Shown here one piece after another: positions 13,510 to 26,111 of a stretch of DNA of 64,000 nt. The stretch lies in the NCBI GenBank assembly GCA_025558095.1, contig JAIVFI010000009.1, positions 248,001-312,000 of the forward strand. The letters are read 5' to 3'. The position numbers and the translations under genes are program-made. Position 1 is the first letter of the stretch, and each line of letters opens with the position of its first letter. The stretch comes from Hyaloraphidium curvatum (lineage: Eukaryota > Monoblepharomycota > Hyaloraphidiomycetes > Hyaloraphidiales > Hyaloraphidiaceae). A model generated the notes under the pieces. That model made no database searches. It saw only the letters and a program-made list of their open reading frames with translations, and was not told the origin of the DNA.

Positions 13510-14466
13510 ATGGCGGTCGGAAAGAGTGCGTGCATGCGTGCCTGGCATTTGCCGCACGCGCCTGACCCGTGTGCCTGCAGACAAGCGGCTTTCGAAGGGA
13601 AAGAAGGGCATCAAGAAGAAGATCGTCGACCCCTTCACCCGCAAGGACTGGTACGACATCAAGGCCCCGTCCTTCTTCGAGAAGCGCGATGTCGGGAAGA
13701 CCCTCGTCAACCGGACGCAGGGCATCCGGAATGCGAACGACTACCTGAAGGGTCGCATCCTGGAGGTGTCGCTGGCAGACCTCAACGGCAACCAGGAGGA
13801 CGGGTACCGGAAGATCAAGCTGAAGATCGACGAGGTGCAGGGCAGGAACTGCCTGACGAACTTCTACGGGATGGATTTCACGAGCGACAAGCTGCGGTCC
13901 TTGGTCCGGAAGTGGCAGGTCGGTCTCTGCGCACCCACGCACCCCTGCACGCCACTGACGGAACATTCGCGTTCTAGACTCTCATTGAGGCCAACACCGA
14001 CGTCAAGACCACCGACGGCTACCTCCTCCGCGTCTTCGTGATCGGCTTCACCAAGAAGCGGCCAAACCAGATCAAGAAGACGACGTACGCCACCTCGGCG
14101 CAGATCAAGGCCATCCGGAAAAAGATGTTCGAGGTCATCAGCAAGGAGGCGACGACCTGCGACCTGAAGGAGCTTGTGCAGAAGCTCGTGCCCGAGGCCA
14201 TCGGCAAGGGCATCGAGCAGGCGACGCAGGGGATCTACCCGCTGCAGAACGTGTTTGTGCGCAAGGTCAAGATCTTGAAGGCTCCCAAGTTCGACCGTGG
14301 GTTGTGGTCCTTCTTTGCTGAAGGGTGGTCGCTGATTTACCTTTCTCTAGTTGGCAAGCTCCTCGAGCTGCACAACGACTCTGGTGCCGCGGCGACCTCG
14401 TCGGAGGACACGGGCGCCAAGGTGCCCGGCGCGACGTTCCAGGACAAGGTCTTTGAGAGCGTGTAA
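13510..14466 (+). CDS. RPS1: Ribosomal protein eS1 (RPS3A/Rps1)
   Basis: This is a structural protein of the 40S subunit near the mRNA exit. Four exons are joined. The first is only MAVGKN plus part of a codon, split by an intron starting GTGCGTGCATG, as is common for ribosomal protein genes. The next begins [18 protein letters not shown] and carries [26 protein letters not shown] and [17 protein letters not shown]. An intron after KWQ leads to [18 protein letters not shown], with [18 protein letters not shown] third intron after KFD leads to LGKLLELH and the end DKVFESV. Length is normal. The 3' end lies 30 bp from that of the convergent UBAP1 gene. Confidence 0.97.
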
Positions 14467-14496
14467 ATGCTTCTGCATAGATCTGTACAAAAGCAA

Positions 14497-16128
14497 CTAC
14501 CCCTTCTTTCCCGCAAGGAGCCATTCCGCGGCCGCCATCTCGTCGTTGTTCTTGTAAAGCAGCGCTTCCTGGACGTCCGATTGCGCGAAGCCCATCTCAC
14601 GCAACCGAGCACTGCCCTTCAGGAAGCGATCGGCCCGATCGTAGTCGCTGTCGAACAGCAGGAGGGCAATCTCAATGTCCTGCGCTGTATACAAGCCCGA
14701 ACCCATGAGTGGCGTGAAAGCCACGGCAAAGTCGACGACTTTCTTCTCGTCGGTAGAGTGATGGCGGACCGCGCGCGCGACGGCATCGGCAGGGAAACCC
14801 ATGGCGACAACCGACGAGAAAAGTGCCTGTTGCAGACCACGTAAGTGCCAATCAGCATACCGTGCGCTTCCCGGCGTCACCTTTTGTGCGGGAGACAAAT
14901 CCGAGGGAGCTTCGGGCACATCCGGCGACCGGCCTATGCTCGGCGACTGCGACATGCTTGCTGGACGTGGAGGAACCGGTGGCGACGCTCGTGGGGGCAG
15001 GGCGGAACCAGAAAGGGGAGAGGGGCGGTTCGGCGAACCGCTCGGGAGGTAGGAGAAAGGCCGTTCGTGCCCGCCCTCGACCCGCGTCGGGTACTGGAAC
15101 GAGCCAGTTCCCGAGGAAAATGTCCGGTGACCCGCATCGGCAGGGTTCTGTGCCTGAGCATTCCGTGCTGAAGGGGGAATGGAGCGGCCTGACGGCGGTA
15201 CTGCCGTGCGGGGGTGGTGATTGACCCCAAGCACCTCGCCGATCGCGGAGAGGTCGTCCTGAGGTACGTCCCAGGGATCAGGCGGCGCCAGCCCCTGTTC
15301 AAACTCGAGGAAATTGAAGTCTGGGGGGCGTTGCACGGTCTGGTTCGTCGCCGTGGGAGACGGGGACGGCAAACTGCCTTCGAGGCCAGAACCCGTTCGT
15401 GCCCCTAGGCGAGGGCGGGTGAGAATGAGCAACACGCAAGTCGAAATGATCCTGCATACCAGAAGACGACGCCGAGGGCCGATCAAGTTTCCGTGGGTCC
15501 AAAGTTGGAGTGCTGCTTGTCGGCCTCGCCCCGTTGGGAATGGGGGCATCCTGGGAACTCGGCGGTCGCCCCACCGTTGGAGACGCGTCGAACTGGGTGG
15601 CCACGCTATCCAGCATTCCAAAATCGACGTCCGTCAGAGAACCGTTGGATCTGGTGTTCGGCGGAGGCTCCCGCGAAACGCTGCCCGGTCCTGCGCCGTC
15701 GCCGCCCGATTGCCCCGAACCAGGCCGCGACTGCTCCTTCGCCAAGCGAGCTGCTTCGCTCTTCTGACGAAGCTCCTCTTCCGCAAGCCGATCCCTCTCG
15801 ATTGCTTCGAGCAGCTTCCGCTCAAAGACGAAATCGTAATCGCACTGTTCCGAGGCAACGAACATGAGGCCGTGGACCTCCGCGCGACGACACCAAGGAC
15901 CCCACGGCTTCCAGTAGATCCTCATTGATCGGCCTAAACTCCTTTGGCGAGTCAACTCGTCCGGCAACGCGGTATTTCTCGTTGAGCACCACGGGAACGT
16001 CGCGGAGCGCATTGTAGTGGCCTGAACACGGGGCTCGATTTCCGCTTCATCGGACTACTGCGGGACGGCTCACTCGGTGCATCATGAAGGCCTGCGCCCG
16101 TCGAACCCCATCCAGAGCCCCAGGACAT
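14497..16128 (-). CDS. UBAP1: UBAP1-like ESCRT-I subunit (UMA and tandem UBA-like domains)
   Basis: UBAP1 joins TSG101, VPS28 and VPS37 in ESCRT-I and binds ubiquitinated cargo at endosomes. The first exon, MSWGSGWGSTGAGLHDAP, splices by GTGAGCC to HYNALRDVPVVLNEKYRV, which matches the UMA box of animal UBAP1 (LDDVPFKTGDKF) in position and pattern. After a second intron comes CDYDFVFERKLLEAIER, matching QYDFSLEKKTIEW. A long Ser/Pro-rich linker follows. The C-terminus has tandem UBA-like repeats: SVVAMGFPADAVARAV, ALLLFDSDYDRADRFL and REMGFAQSDVQEALLYKNND, closely resembling the SOUBA domain. About 480 residues, as in animals. VPS28, another ESCRT-I subunit, is encoded at 60.2 kb. Confidence 0.85.
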
Positions 16129-16221
16129 GTCTCGACGGGGCGGTAGCAGGAAGGTCGTCTCTGAGATGCGACTGCCGGGCGGCGCCGATGATGAAGGCGG
16201 TGGCCCCGAATCACAATCGTT

Positions 16222-19200
16222 CTACACGAGCGTGGCCTCTAGAAAGTCGCGGTCCGCTTGCGCGAGCGACTCAAATGACGCTTCCAAGTACTCCCGCAGG
16301 ATGTCTTCCTTCGTCTCCGGGGTTCCGCCATGTCGAGTAAAGTGGAGAGCGGCAATGTCCTGCGCCTCCTTCAGCATGCCCCTCTTCATGACCGCGAGCA
16401 CCATGTTCTCGGCTCGCCGGTTGTCGACCAGGTAGTTGACGAGCTTGAGCAGCTGCGGGCTCTTTGCCAAACAGTCGTAGATCCGTCGAGTGTCGATCGC
16501 GTCGAACACGGATTCACGAATGATTATCTGCACACGGACTTCATCAGACATTGCGGGCAGCATCGCAAAAGAAACGTACGTCGTAGGGCTCAAAGTCTTG
16601 AGCAGCGTTTGTCCTTGCGCGCGCCGCGTCCATGAGGTCGAGGCACTTCACGAGCTTGGCTCCGTCCGCGCGCTCGAGGAGACCGGCCAGAGCTGCATCT
16701 CCCTGCTCGGATTGCGGGAGCGCCACCAAAGCTCGGAACGCCACCAAAAGATGCGTTGCCGGTGCTTCAGATCCTCCCAGTTGCGCGAATCGTGCGACGA
16801 TCTCGGGCAAACTCAGTTGCGGTAGGAAAGGACACTTCTGGATCAGTCTCAAGACGTCCAGATACGAGGTCACCGGCACTTAGAGAGCCTTCCATTAGCA
16901 AAAAGAGCGGACGTACGTAGTGAGTCGTACCAGATTCAGTCGATGACACAGGAAGCGAGTCCAAGGTTCCCAGCACGACTTTGTCCCAGAGCATGGGAAG
17001 GAACTTGACCTGCGAAAGCTCGGGGACGGAGCTTACATGCTCCAGGATCCCCGTCAGGTAGTTATACTGGGTAGGATCATGTCATCAAACGTCTGCGGAC
17101 CGGGTGACAGCACGCACAGCTCCGTGCTTCAGCAGACGATGAAGCACATTCTCCCATAGGGTCGTGTCCCAAAGCTGGAAGTCCATCGAAACGTTGCAGA
17201 TCAACTGCAATGCCTGTTTGCAACAGCGTTACTATATCGAAGATAACTGACGCAATGTTCCAGACAAACCAACCTTGGTCTCGCCGTTGTGGTTAAGCCA
17301 CAGCGAACGAACAAGCGCTGCCTTGTCGCAGTTGGTGAATTCCTTGATAGTCTGCGGAATCCGAAGCTCCTCGAAGTCGGCCAGATAAAGCAGCATTTGC
17401 AGGTAGTTTCTGTGCGAAGTTGTCACTCGGTCGCGAGAGCTTTGGACGCAAGCAAACCAACCTGATCTGATCGTAGCTCATGACTTTGCCGATCTCATCC
17501 GCGCCGGCAAACTGGAACAAGACGCACAGCGCCCTAATTCTCGTCATTGTTGTGATTTTTGTGCTCGGCTGGTTTACCGTGAGCTCGGCGAGCCAAGCTG
17601 CTCCAGGTCTCCTTCTTACCTGGCACGCAATGTTTAGCATGTCCCGCACACTCTTGTCCACTGGCTGGCTCTTGAGCAGGTAGAGAAGCTGGAGCTGCAC
17701 TGATCGCTCCGCACTCCAGTGCGCAACGTAGTTCATCTGGGAAGATCGGATCACGCTGTGCGCGGAATCCTTCTCGCAACCGCTTACCTGCACTCGAATG
17801 GACGGCAGATAGGTCTCCTTGTCCTGCTTGGAGACAGAAACCTCCTGGTTGAGCCATGCCTGGATCGAATGGATCAATTGTCTTGACGTTCCAGGGACCC
17901 GGTCGCGCTCACTTGAAGCAGCTTAAGGCGAGTCTTTTCAACGTCGATACCGTGGCGCCGTGCGATGTCCTCGACGACCGCGTGCAAATCTATGGGATCT
18001 GCGGCGACTGGATAAGAGTGCCGCGAGAAGAGACATGCGTTTGCTTGGATTCACCTTTATGCAGAACCATGTCGGCCGACTTCTGCGAATAGAGCTGAAC
18101 GACGAGCTCCTGCGGCCGCTGCAAGAACTCCAGGAAAGGCTGCAGGTTCAATGAGCGGAGTTGGTGCTCGGTCTCCGTGGCAGCCAGCATGTGCCGGATC
18201 TTGCTCTGCGCCGTGGTCGCCTTGTCAAGCTGGACCTTGTCTTCCTCCGTCTGACGCAAGAATAAGCTGTGGCTCACCCTGTGAATCACCAGACGACGAA
18301 ACCATGCTCACTGGTGAGGCCTGCAGCTTTTGCACCCATTTCTCGGCCAGATGTTGGGCTGTTTTGTAGGCTTGAATGCGATCGGGTCCGCATGGGAACA
18401 CTCCAGCAATGAATGCCGTCATTTGGAGAGCATCGCTAAACTCGCGATACTTCAAGAGAAGCGGCCTGAAGTCGGCGAACTTGTGCTTGGGGCTGGCATT
18501 TGGATCTCCTCGTTGCTGCGAGCGAGCATCCCCCTAGGAGGTAGCCCAATCAGGATCATCGAATGACATCTGACGCTTTGCTCACCATGGCCGCCGCCAT
18601 TTTGCGGATAACTGCCTCATAGAACCGATCGGGGGAGATTGCAAGCGGTATTGTCAGGGGAATCAACTTTGGCAGCGTCTCCTCCGAAAGCTCGGCTTGA
18701 AGCAAGGGCCAGAAGTGGGATTCGCTCTGGAGGAAGGGACGGAGAGGCAAACGACGGGTGGCGCTTGACGAGAGCTGGATCGAATTGCGGCATTAGCAAT
18801 TAAAGAGAGGCTTCTGAATCTACACCTACGTCCGCGGGGCCATGCGTTGAATCCGCAAGAGGGAACGAACTAGTGTCGTCGAGTCCTTTGCGAGCTTCCT
18901 GGAGCTCGGTCTCCGAGGGAACGCTGGTGCGCTGATACCCAGAGAGAATTTCAAGCAGGAGCAAGCCCTTCTTGGCGAGTGATTCCTTCTCGTCGAGGCG
19001 TTTGATTTGACTGAAGAGGAACTGGTAACCTGCGAGCGTTGGGGGCGATCAGCATGATGCAGGGAATGCGGCTCCAAACACCTACGTTCGTAGTCGTAGG
19101 GTGAAATGGACGGGAAGCACCGGTCCAGAAGCAAGCGGAGGAGCTTTTCCTTGTTCACGACGTCGTCCACGACCGCCGCCACCCTCCACGAGTAGCTAGA

Positions 19201-22200
19201 GCCGTCCTCATGCTGCATCAAAAGGTTGATGTAGTGCAGCAATACGAAGTCGTCTGCAATGGTCGTGAGCCATGGATGTTGCTCTGCGCGTCGCAACGCC
19301 AAGCACCTTCAATGTTGTAAGCCCTCGTAAAGTCCAACACTGTGAGAAGGTCGAAACTTGTCTTCCGAAGCATGGGAACCACTAGCTGACGTTGGTACTC
19401 GCCGCCACGGCTTGCGCGATACGCAGCCTCGTCGAACGGTATCTCTGCGGAACAGCGAAGTTGCGTGAGGTTCTTTGGCTCAATTGCAGCACACAATGCC
19501 TTACCAAGCAACCGAAGCTGTTGCCACCATCGCGCGTTCGTTCCGAGCTGCTGACAATCGAGCTGGAAAGAGCGTTGGCTCCACGCCGCGCCGGCGGCTC
19601 GGCCAATGAGGGCAATCTTTGTGAGACGATGGTACTCGGTTCCCGTCGACTGCATTCCCGCTTTGAAGGCTTCGAATGCCTTTTCCAGAGGAAGACACAG
19701 CATGAAGCCAAGAGCGAGGGACTCGTCGATGTGCCGCGTGCTCAGGACCTAAATGCAGATCGATGGATTAGGAACAGTCGGGCGTCAACGTGCGTCGTCA
19801 GTTCACCGTCTGCAAGAGCGAGCCGACGAGATCGAAGTAGCCACGGTGTCCCAGATCATCCACGTTGGATTCGAGCACGGTTTGGTCGTTCTGCTTGCGG
19901 GTGGTGTGCTCCAAAAGGCGTTGCCAGACCTGCAATGCGAGCACCCGGCACTGGTTCCGGCCCAACGTGCCGATGAGATCCATCCCGCTAGCAACAGGCC
20001 CTCGCGACTCCGAGCCCTTGCTCTTGCTCTTTGCGTTCCCCACAACAGCCGACAGATGCAAAGCGTCCATTGCAAACTGCGAGACAAGCTCCATTGTGAG
20101 CACAGTATCGAGCACGAGTCCGTTCTCGTAGAAGTGGCCCTCGAAGAGAAATCGTCCGTACGTGTCGGCTGCCCCGACAGGTTTTTCGTCCGTGCCTCTG
20201 GGTGCCGGCAGCGCCTGGATGATGGGTGCACTCGAGCTCCCACTACTGCCCACACTCGGCACATTGAAGAACGCGTCGGGGAGATCGCCGGTCTCGGCGA
20301 TCAACAGAGCCTCGTAGTCACCGGCATCGCACTGGTTGAAGATTGCGTGCGACAGCTCATGCACCTTGAACGCATCCAAAGCATCTGCACGAAAGTCAGG
20401 CGGGAAGGAAATTGGCTGCGAATGCGCACTCGCCTGGAAGGTCGTACGCATTGCACCACATGACGGCTTGTTGTGCAAGCCGCTTGATCTCCCCAGTGAG
20501 GCGGTGGCTGAAGATGGAATCTTTGCTGTCCCGGTAGACTTGACCGTGCTGCGAAGCGTATCCGACCAGCCGCGCCGCTACCGCACGGAGCGTGGTACCC
20601 AGTTTCTCCTCTTTGCCCCTTTCGATAATCTCGGTGCAAAGCAAGGAAACGGTCCGGAAGTCCCCGCAGCGAGCTGCCTCCTCGGCCATCACGCCCTTCA
20701 GATCATCGCGCGCGACGCCCAGAAGCTCCGCAAGGCTGCAAGACGCGTCAGTTGTTGAGCTCCTAAGGACGAAGTGAACATACCGATAGAGATCGTTCTG
20801 ACTCCACTTGCCCGGCTTGCGGTCCGCTTCGCTCCGCTTTCCCGAAGCATAATGGAACACCTCCCTCGCCATCTCCCCGAGCAAACGATTCTGAACCGCC
20901 CTGATGTCCTCGTGATACTCGGCAGGCGAAATCATGAAGCCAAAGTCGTCGAAGAGCGATCTCAGGTTGATGAACTGAGGCAGCCGAAGCAACACCTCGC
21001 GCGAGCGATCAGCACCGCGGTAGCCGGGCTCGCGAGAAGTCTCGTTCGAACTGGCGTGGTGTTTTGCGACGTTCTCCGCAACCACAATTGCGGCGTTCAG
21101 GGAAACACGATACGTGCGCCCGCCTTTCTCCTCCGTCACATCTAGTGTTTGGAACAGTAAGGTGCGAGCTCATTGCCATTCTTTCCAGCGACTCACCCTG
21201 GAAGGCAACCGCCTCCTCCATGTTGCAGAGAGCCCATTCCAAAAGCTCGCCGCAGATGCTCTCCTGGTCAGCTAGAGTAAGGACGTGCTCTCGCGGATCC
21301 GGCACGGGAAGTGAGCTTGTCTCCGAGCCAGTGTGCAAGAGGGTGATGGCCCGCGAGTGCTCTTCCTCCGCCAAAAGGTTCCGGAGCCGGGTTGCGAATG
21401 CATCCAGCTTGGTGAGGTGGTGATAGGCGGTGACGACCTGTGCGAAATGTTGGTAACCGAGAGCCCTCGTCCCGGGGCTGCTTGAGACCAACCTGCATGG
21501 CATCATCCATGACATCCGTAAGGTCCGTCCGCGACAGGATGTGCCGCATGAGCCCCGTCGCAAGAGACAGGTCCGACACATTGAAAGAGGTGATCTCGTA
21601 CCGCAAGAGCATCTTCTTGAGCTGCATGAGGCGGTACTGCTCCCGCAGCTCGTCGATGCGGCGGACAGCGGGCCATGCCAGAGCCTAGAGGTTTGCGGTG
21701 GCATCAATGAGCAAGGGCCGCAAATCAGGTTGGAGAAAAGTCGTACCTCTGTGATTGTCTTGTCCAACTCATCGCTCCAGGGAACCGGCGCCCGTCTCAT
21801 GACCTCGAGCACCGTCTCCGTCTTCGCCTCCACCGATTGCATGCATCCGATCAGCGCGAGAACCCTTGCCTCCCACGGCGCGCCCGCGAGAGACGAGGCC
21901 GACCCTTGGCGAAAGTGAGCTGCGCGTGCGACGCAAATTGGGGAAGGAGCATACCGGCGTTCTCCATGATCTCGGCGGCATACTCGGTAAGAAGTTCGTC
22001 GCACGACAGGTCGTTGGCCTGCGCGTAGGGCTTGAAGTGTTCGTCCACGGCCGATTGGAGCAGCTCCGGCGCAGCGACCCTGTCAAGCAGCTCGATGGCT
22101 GGCGAAGCAGAGCTCAGAGTCCTCCTTCGAGATCGTGCGCGAAGAATTCACCGATAGATTGTGGCGTTTCGCGCGAGTAGTCCGCCAGCGAAAGCTTGAG

Positions 22201-24736
22201 ATCGTGATCGTCCTTGCAACGGACATCGGCATCAGCACCGCCATCCGCACCATCGCTCAATGCACGCACCCAAAGCGTCACCATGTCCTTTAGCTGCACC
22301 TTGAGCCCGTGCGCCACCACCCGTCCGATAAAGTCGTCGTCGGACCCGCTCCATCCGTTTGCCTGCGCCATCGCGATGGTCCTGCGCACGTGGGTGGCCG
22401 GCGTGGGAGGGCCGGCGGCGTCGAGCCGCGTCGACTCGGGCTCGGCGTCGAGGAGTCGGATGATCTCGAGCGCGGTATGGGGGCGGCCCTCTCTCTGCTC
22501 GACGATGCGGGCACGCTTCTCGATCCAGGAGGCGACACGGGACCTGTTGAAGGGCGATGAGTGCAACTCTCGCTCTTGGGTGACATGATCCACCTTTCGG
22601 AAGCAATCGCGACGGTGGGAAGGACCTCGTCTCGAAGCCAATGCAGGTACGACCCCGGCAAGGCGTCCTCGGGCATCTCGGCGAGAATGTCGGCCATGCT
22701 CTCGGACAGCTTGTCGTCTGGAGCCGATGCAATCAGAGGGTGCGCGACAGAACAACTTCGCACGACCCACCAATGTGGTGCCTGCGCCAGATGATGATGG
22801 CCCTGAAGATGTCCCCCTTGGCCACCAGCGCCTTCATCTCGCCGGCGAGGTCCGCCGATCGGAAAGCGCTCCATGTGGCCCTGTCGAAGCCCGACTGCTT
22901 CCCGGGGCTACCCGTGACGAGCTGGAACGTGCCCAGGCGCTTGAGAGCCGAGTAGACCTCCGGAACCCGCACCCCGGCGATGTCGCGGGCGTAGTTGAGC
23001 AGCGCGTAGGTGTCTGCGACGGACCTGGCGAGGAACCCCAGGCATGCGTCCACGCGGAAAGCGGGATCGGGGATCCGGGTGAGGTCCGCCAGCATGCCCT
23101 CGGCTTCGGCGCCCTGGCTCCAGATGCTCTCGGCGACCCTGTCCTGTACCTTGGCCTTGAGCACCGAAGCAAGGTCCAGTCCCGGGTACTCCGCCACCAG
23201 TGCCTCGGCGTCCGCCCAGCGGCGGGCGCGGACGAGGGAGGCCAGCTTCTGCAGCGGCGCGATCTCGGAGAGGCGCCGCACGACGAGCCGGTCCTCGGCG
23301 TGCTCGAGGAAGCACAGCTGCATGTGGATCTCGTTCCCCTGCGGAACCGCGGAGACGTTGGCGGTCCAGCAGCGGCCTTCGAGCCTGAGCGACTGCGTCG
23401 CGAGCAGCGAGGGGAGCTCGAGGATCTCCATCGAGTGGGCCCCGTTCCTCTCGATGAAGACGGCGGCGCTGCCGGGAGAGACCATCCGCACGTCGTACGC
23501 GCCGGGCAAGGGGTCCGAGACCCCGAGGATGAGGAGCGTGCGGCTCTCGATCATGGCCAGGAGGCCGCTCGAGTAGAGCGCGAGGAAGTACGGCGGCGTG
23601 CCGCAGAACTCGTCCACGCAGAAGCGCAGGACTTCGTCGCCTTCAAGGGACGGCATAGAGACGATGTCGAACAGCATGGTGCGCTTGGAGAGCGGCGACC
23701 GCCGGAAGACCGCGAGAGGCGTCGCCCCTGCAAAGCAGTGAGCAGATTGCAACTGATCATGCGATTGTCAACACACCTCGGCCTCCAACGACGATCCTCT
23801 CGTCCTTCAGGCCCAGCGGGATGTATACGACGTCGTTGACCTGGTCGAACTGCGCGGCGTCGCCGTTGGTTGCCAGCGTCTCGACGACGATCGCCGCCTT
23901 GATCTCGTTGGCCCGGGCCATGTCCATCTCCTCGAAAGCGAGGTCGAGGGCGCGCAGGTCAACGTTGGAGAAGCGGACCATGGTGCCGTTCGCCAGGATG
24001 ACGATGAGCGTCTCGGTTTCCTCCCTGGGAACGTGAGGGTTGGGTCACCAACAAAAGCGCAGGAGTGTCGCCGACCCACGTCTGGCGTTGCGCGAATCCG
24101 ATCCACTGGAAGGCCTTCTCGCTGTCCTCCGACAGGCCGGCGAGGCCGGAGAGGTCCTGCGAAAAGACCACGGAGCCCGCGGCGACGTGGGCAAAGTGCA
24201 GGGTGCCGGACGAGTCGCCGATGGCGGCGAAGCGGGATAGGCCCGACAGGGCGGCAAAGTCGACCGCGCACTCTGCGGCGAGAATGAGTGGGCGACCGGA
24301 GACGGATCTGGTCCATCCCACCGAAGGTGATTGTCGCCCTGTGCTCCGAGCAGTCCTCGCTCAGGATGTGCACGTCGTTGCCGGCGACGACCGAGAAGGA
24401 CAGCGAGTTGGACAGCGCGGCGAGCTTGGCCAGGCCCTCCCCGTCCCGGTCCCCGTCCGCCCGCTCGAGGACCGCGAGCGCGTCCACCTTGAACAGCGGC
24501 GCGGCGCCGGCCCCGTCTGCGATGGCGACAAACTCCCTGCGGCCGGCGGTGCCCTCCAGCGCGCGCGCGGCGTCCTCGCCGAGGGCCGCGACGCGGAACT
24601 GCGTGGCCTGCCGGCCGTCCCCCGCGTCGGCCGCGCCGTCGCCGCCATCGCCGCCCGCGCGCCCGCGCAGCTTGCCGGGCGATCGGGCCGCCGGGGCCTC
24701 CGCCGCCGGCGGAGAATCGTCCGCGCTCGACAGCAT
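16222..24736 (-). CDS. KNTC1: KNTC1/Rod-like kinetochore protein (RZZ complex)
   Basis: Rod forms the RZZ complex with ZW10 and Zwilch, which builds the outer kinetochore corona and recruits dynein and checkpoint proteins. The gene spans 8.5 kb with many short introns and would encode over 2,000 residues. The N-terminal half is a beta-propeller (SRFAAIGDSSGTLHFAHVA, DPLPGAYDVR) followed by helical repeats (DRLVVRRLSEIAPLQKLA, AEALVAEYPGLDL). The C-terminal half shows segments that align well with human KNTC1: FWPLLQAELSEETLPKLIPL, LLYLADFEELRIPQTIKEF, then LLKLVNYLVDN near the end. It finishes FLEATLV then TAG. ATG 24736 is chosen; an in-frame ATG lies 21 codons upstream. NBAS is a distant relative, but the C-terminal matches favour Rod. 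Confidence 0.85.
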
Positions 24737-24877
24737 CGCTCGTGATTCGGGGCCGTAGCTGGTGGGATTTCGGTCCCCGCGCAAGCTCGCCGACAACAAC
24801 CGTCACTCCGGAGCCCGCTCCCTGGCTCCCGCTGCTCCCCGGCGACCTCCGAGTCGCGTTGCCGTCCGCCCCTCGCA
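24737..24877. promoter_or_regulatory. Short divergent promoter, KNTC1-like / DUF2418 gene
   Basis: Start codons of two divergent genes are 141 bp apart, so their promoters must overlap or be shared. I see no sequence motif that I can name. Confidence 0.45.
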
Positions 24878-26083
24878 ATGCCGGCGGCGCGCTCCCCCGC
24901 GCGGCCGCGGGCGGCGAACCCCCGCCGGCGCAAGGGCCTCGGCACCTCGCTCTGGGACAGGCTGCAGGACGCCCTGATGGCTGCAGAGATCCACTTGGCG
25001 TCGTTGGAGTGGCTGGACCTGGCGTCGCTCAGGTGCGCCTTCAGGACGGACGGACTCCTTGCACCCGCTGACCCCTCGACCCCAGCTTCCCCGTGGGCGT
25101 CTGCTGCAATGCATTGCTCCTGTCGTGCCGGCTGAGTGCCACGCGGCTGGACTCGGGCCTCGGCTTCGACCTGCAGAAGGTGGGCGGTCCTCGGCATTCC
25201 GGCCGAGCTCCGGCCGACGACAGCACGCTCACGTCGGCCGTGGTCTCGTACGTTCAAGGTCGCGATCCTGCAGGGCGTCCTCTTCGCATTCTCCGTCCTC
25301 AACACCATACGCCTCTTCACCACCACCAAGAAGTACGAGCTCTTCCGCCCTTCCTCCGTGGTCCCTCCCAAATCCCCAAACGCCCGCACCATCCGCGTGG
25401 AGCGCCCCGCGGCCCGCGCCGAGGCCGAGGAGGAGGAGCTCGCGGCCCTGCCGCGCCAGACGTTCTTCCAGAGGCTCACGGCCTGCTGCCGCCGCCGGCC
25501 GCGGCTCCCCGAGATCCCCACGGACGAGGCGACGGAGCTCTCGGTGTGGGACCCCAGGCCGGGGAACCTCAACCTCTTCTGCATCTTCTCCCCCGTGCAC
25601 GTGTTCCTGCTCCTCGGCACGGACGCCCGGAACCTGGCCTACGTGTCGCTGGCGTGCGCCGTCCTGGCAGCGGGGCAGTTTGCCCTCGCCAACGCCTTCC
25701 TCCAGCTGGTGCGGGACAGGCAGATCCTGTCCGAGCACCTCTTCCTGGAGTACGACGAGGGCTTCGTGAAGCCGAGGCTGTCGGTGAGGAAGGAGAGCAA
25801 GGCGGTGCAGGTGGGCGGCGGACCGAGGCCCGCGGCGCGGGAGCAGGCCGCCGGCCCAAACAATGCGGGCCGACAGGCGGATGATCGGGTGGAAGTGCAG
25901 GCGGCTCTGTCGCCCAAGGGGCGTGCGTCGATGGGCGGGGGCGAGAACGCGAGGGCGGACGGCTCGTCCTCGAGCCCGCGCGCGAGGGAAGGCGACCTCG
26001 TCAGGGGACAGCGCGCCGTGGTGGAAAGCCCGCTGCAGAACTCGGGGAGTCGCTTGAAGCTAGGACAGGTGCGGACGGGCTGA
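24878..26083 (+). CDS. DUF2418 membrane protein, Nur1/Mug154-like (inner nuclear membrane)
   Basis: Members of this fungal family sit in the nuclear rim; yeast Nur1 with Heh1/Src1 tethers silent rDNA. Three exons join. The first starts MPAARSPARPRAANPRRRKG, a basic nuclear-type tail, then LWDRLQDALMAAEIHLASLEW. An intron leads to FPVGVCCNALLLSCRLS, the first membrane span. A second intron (GTGGGCGG to TTCAAG) leads to VAILQGVLFAFSVLNTIRLF and TTTKKYELFRP. The family core follows: VWDPRPGNLNLFCIFSPVHV, two more spans, FLQLVRDRQILSEHLFLEYD and FVKPRL. The C-terminal 110 residues are disordered and basic. The order and spacing of motifs fit DUF2418 well; function is by family only. Confidence 0.8.
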
Positions 26084-26111
26084 TGATCAGGCAAAAGAGT
26101 CCTCTTTTCCC

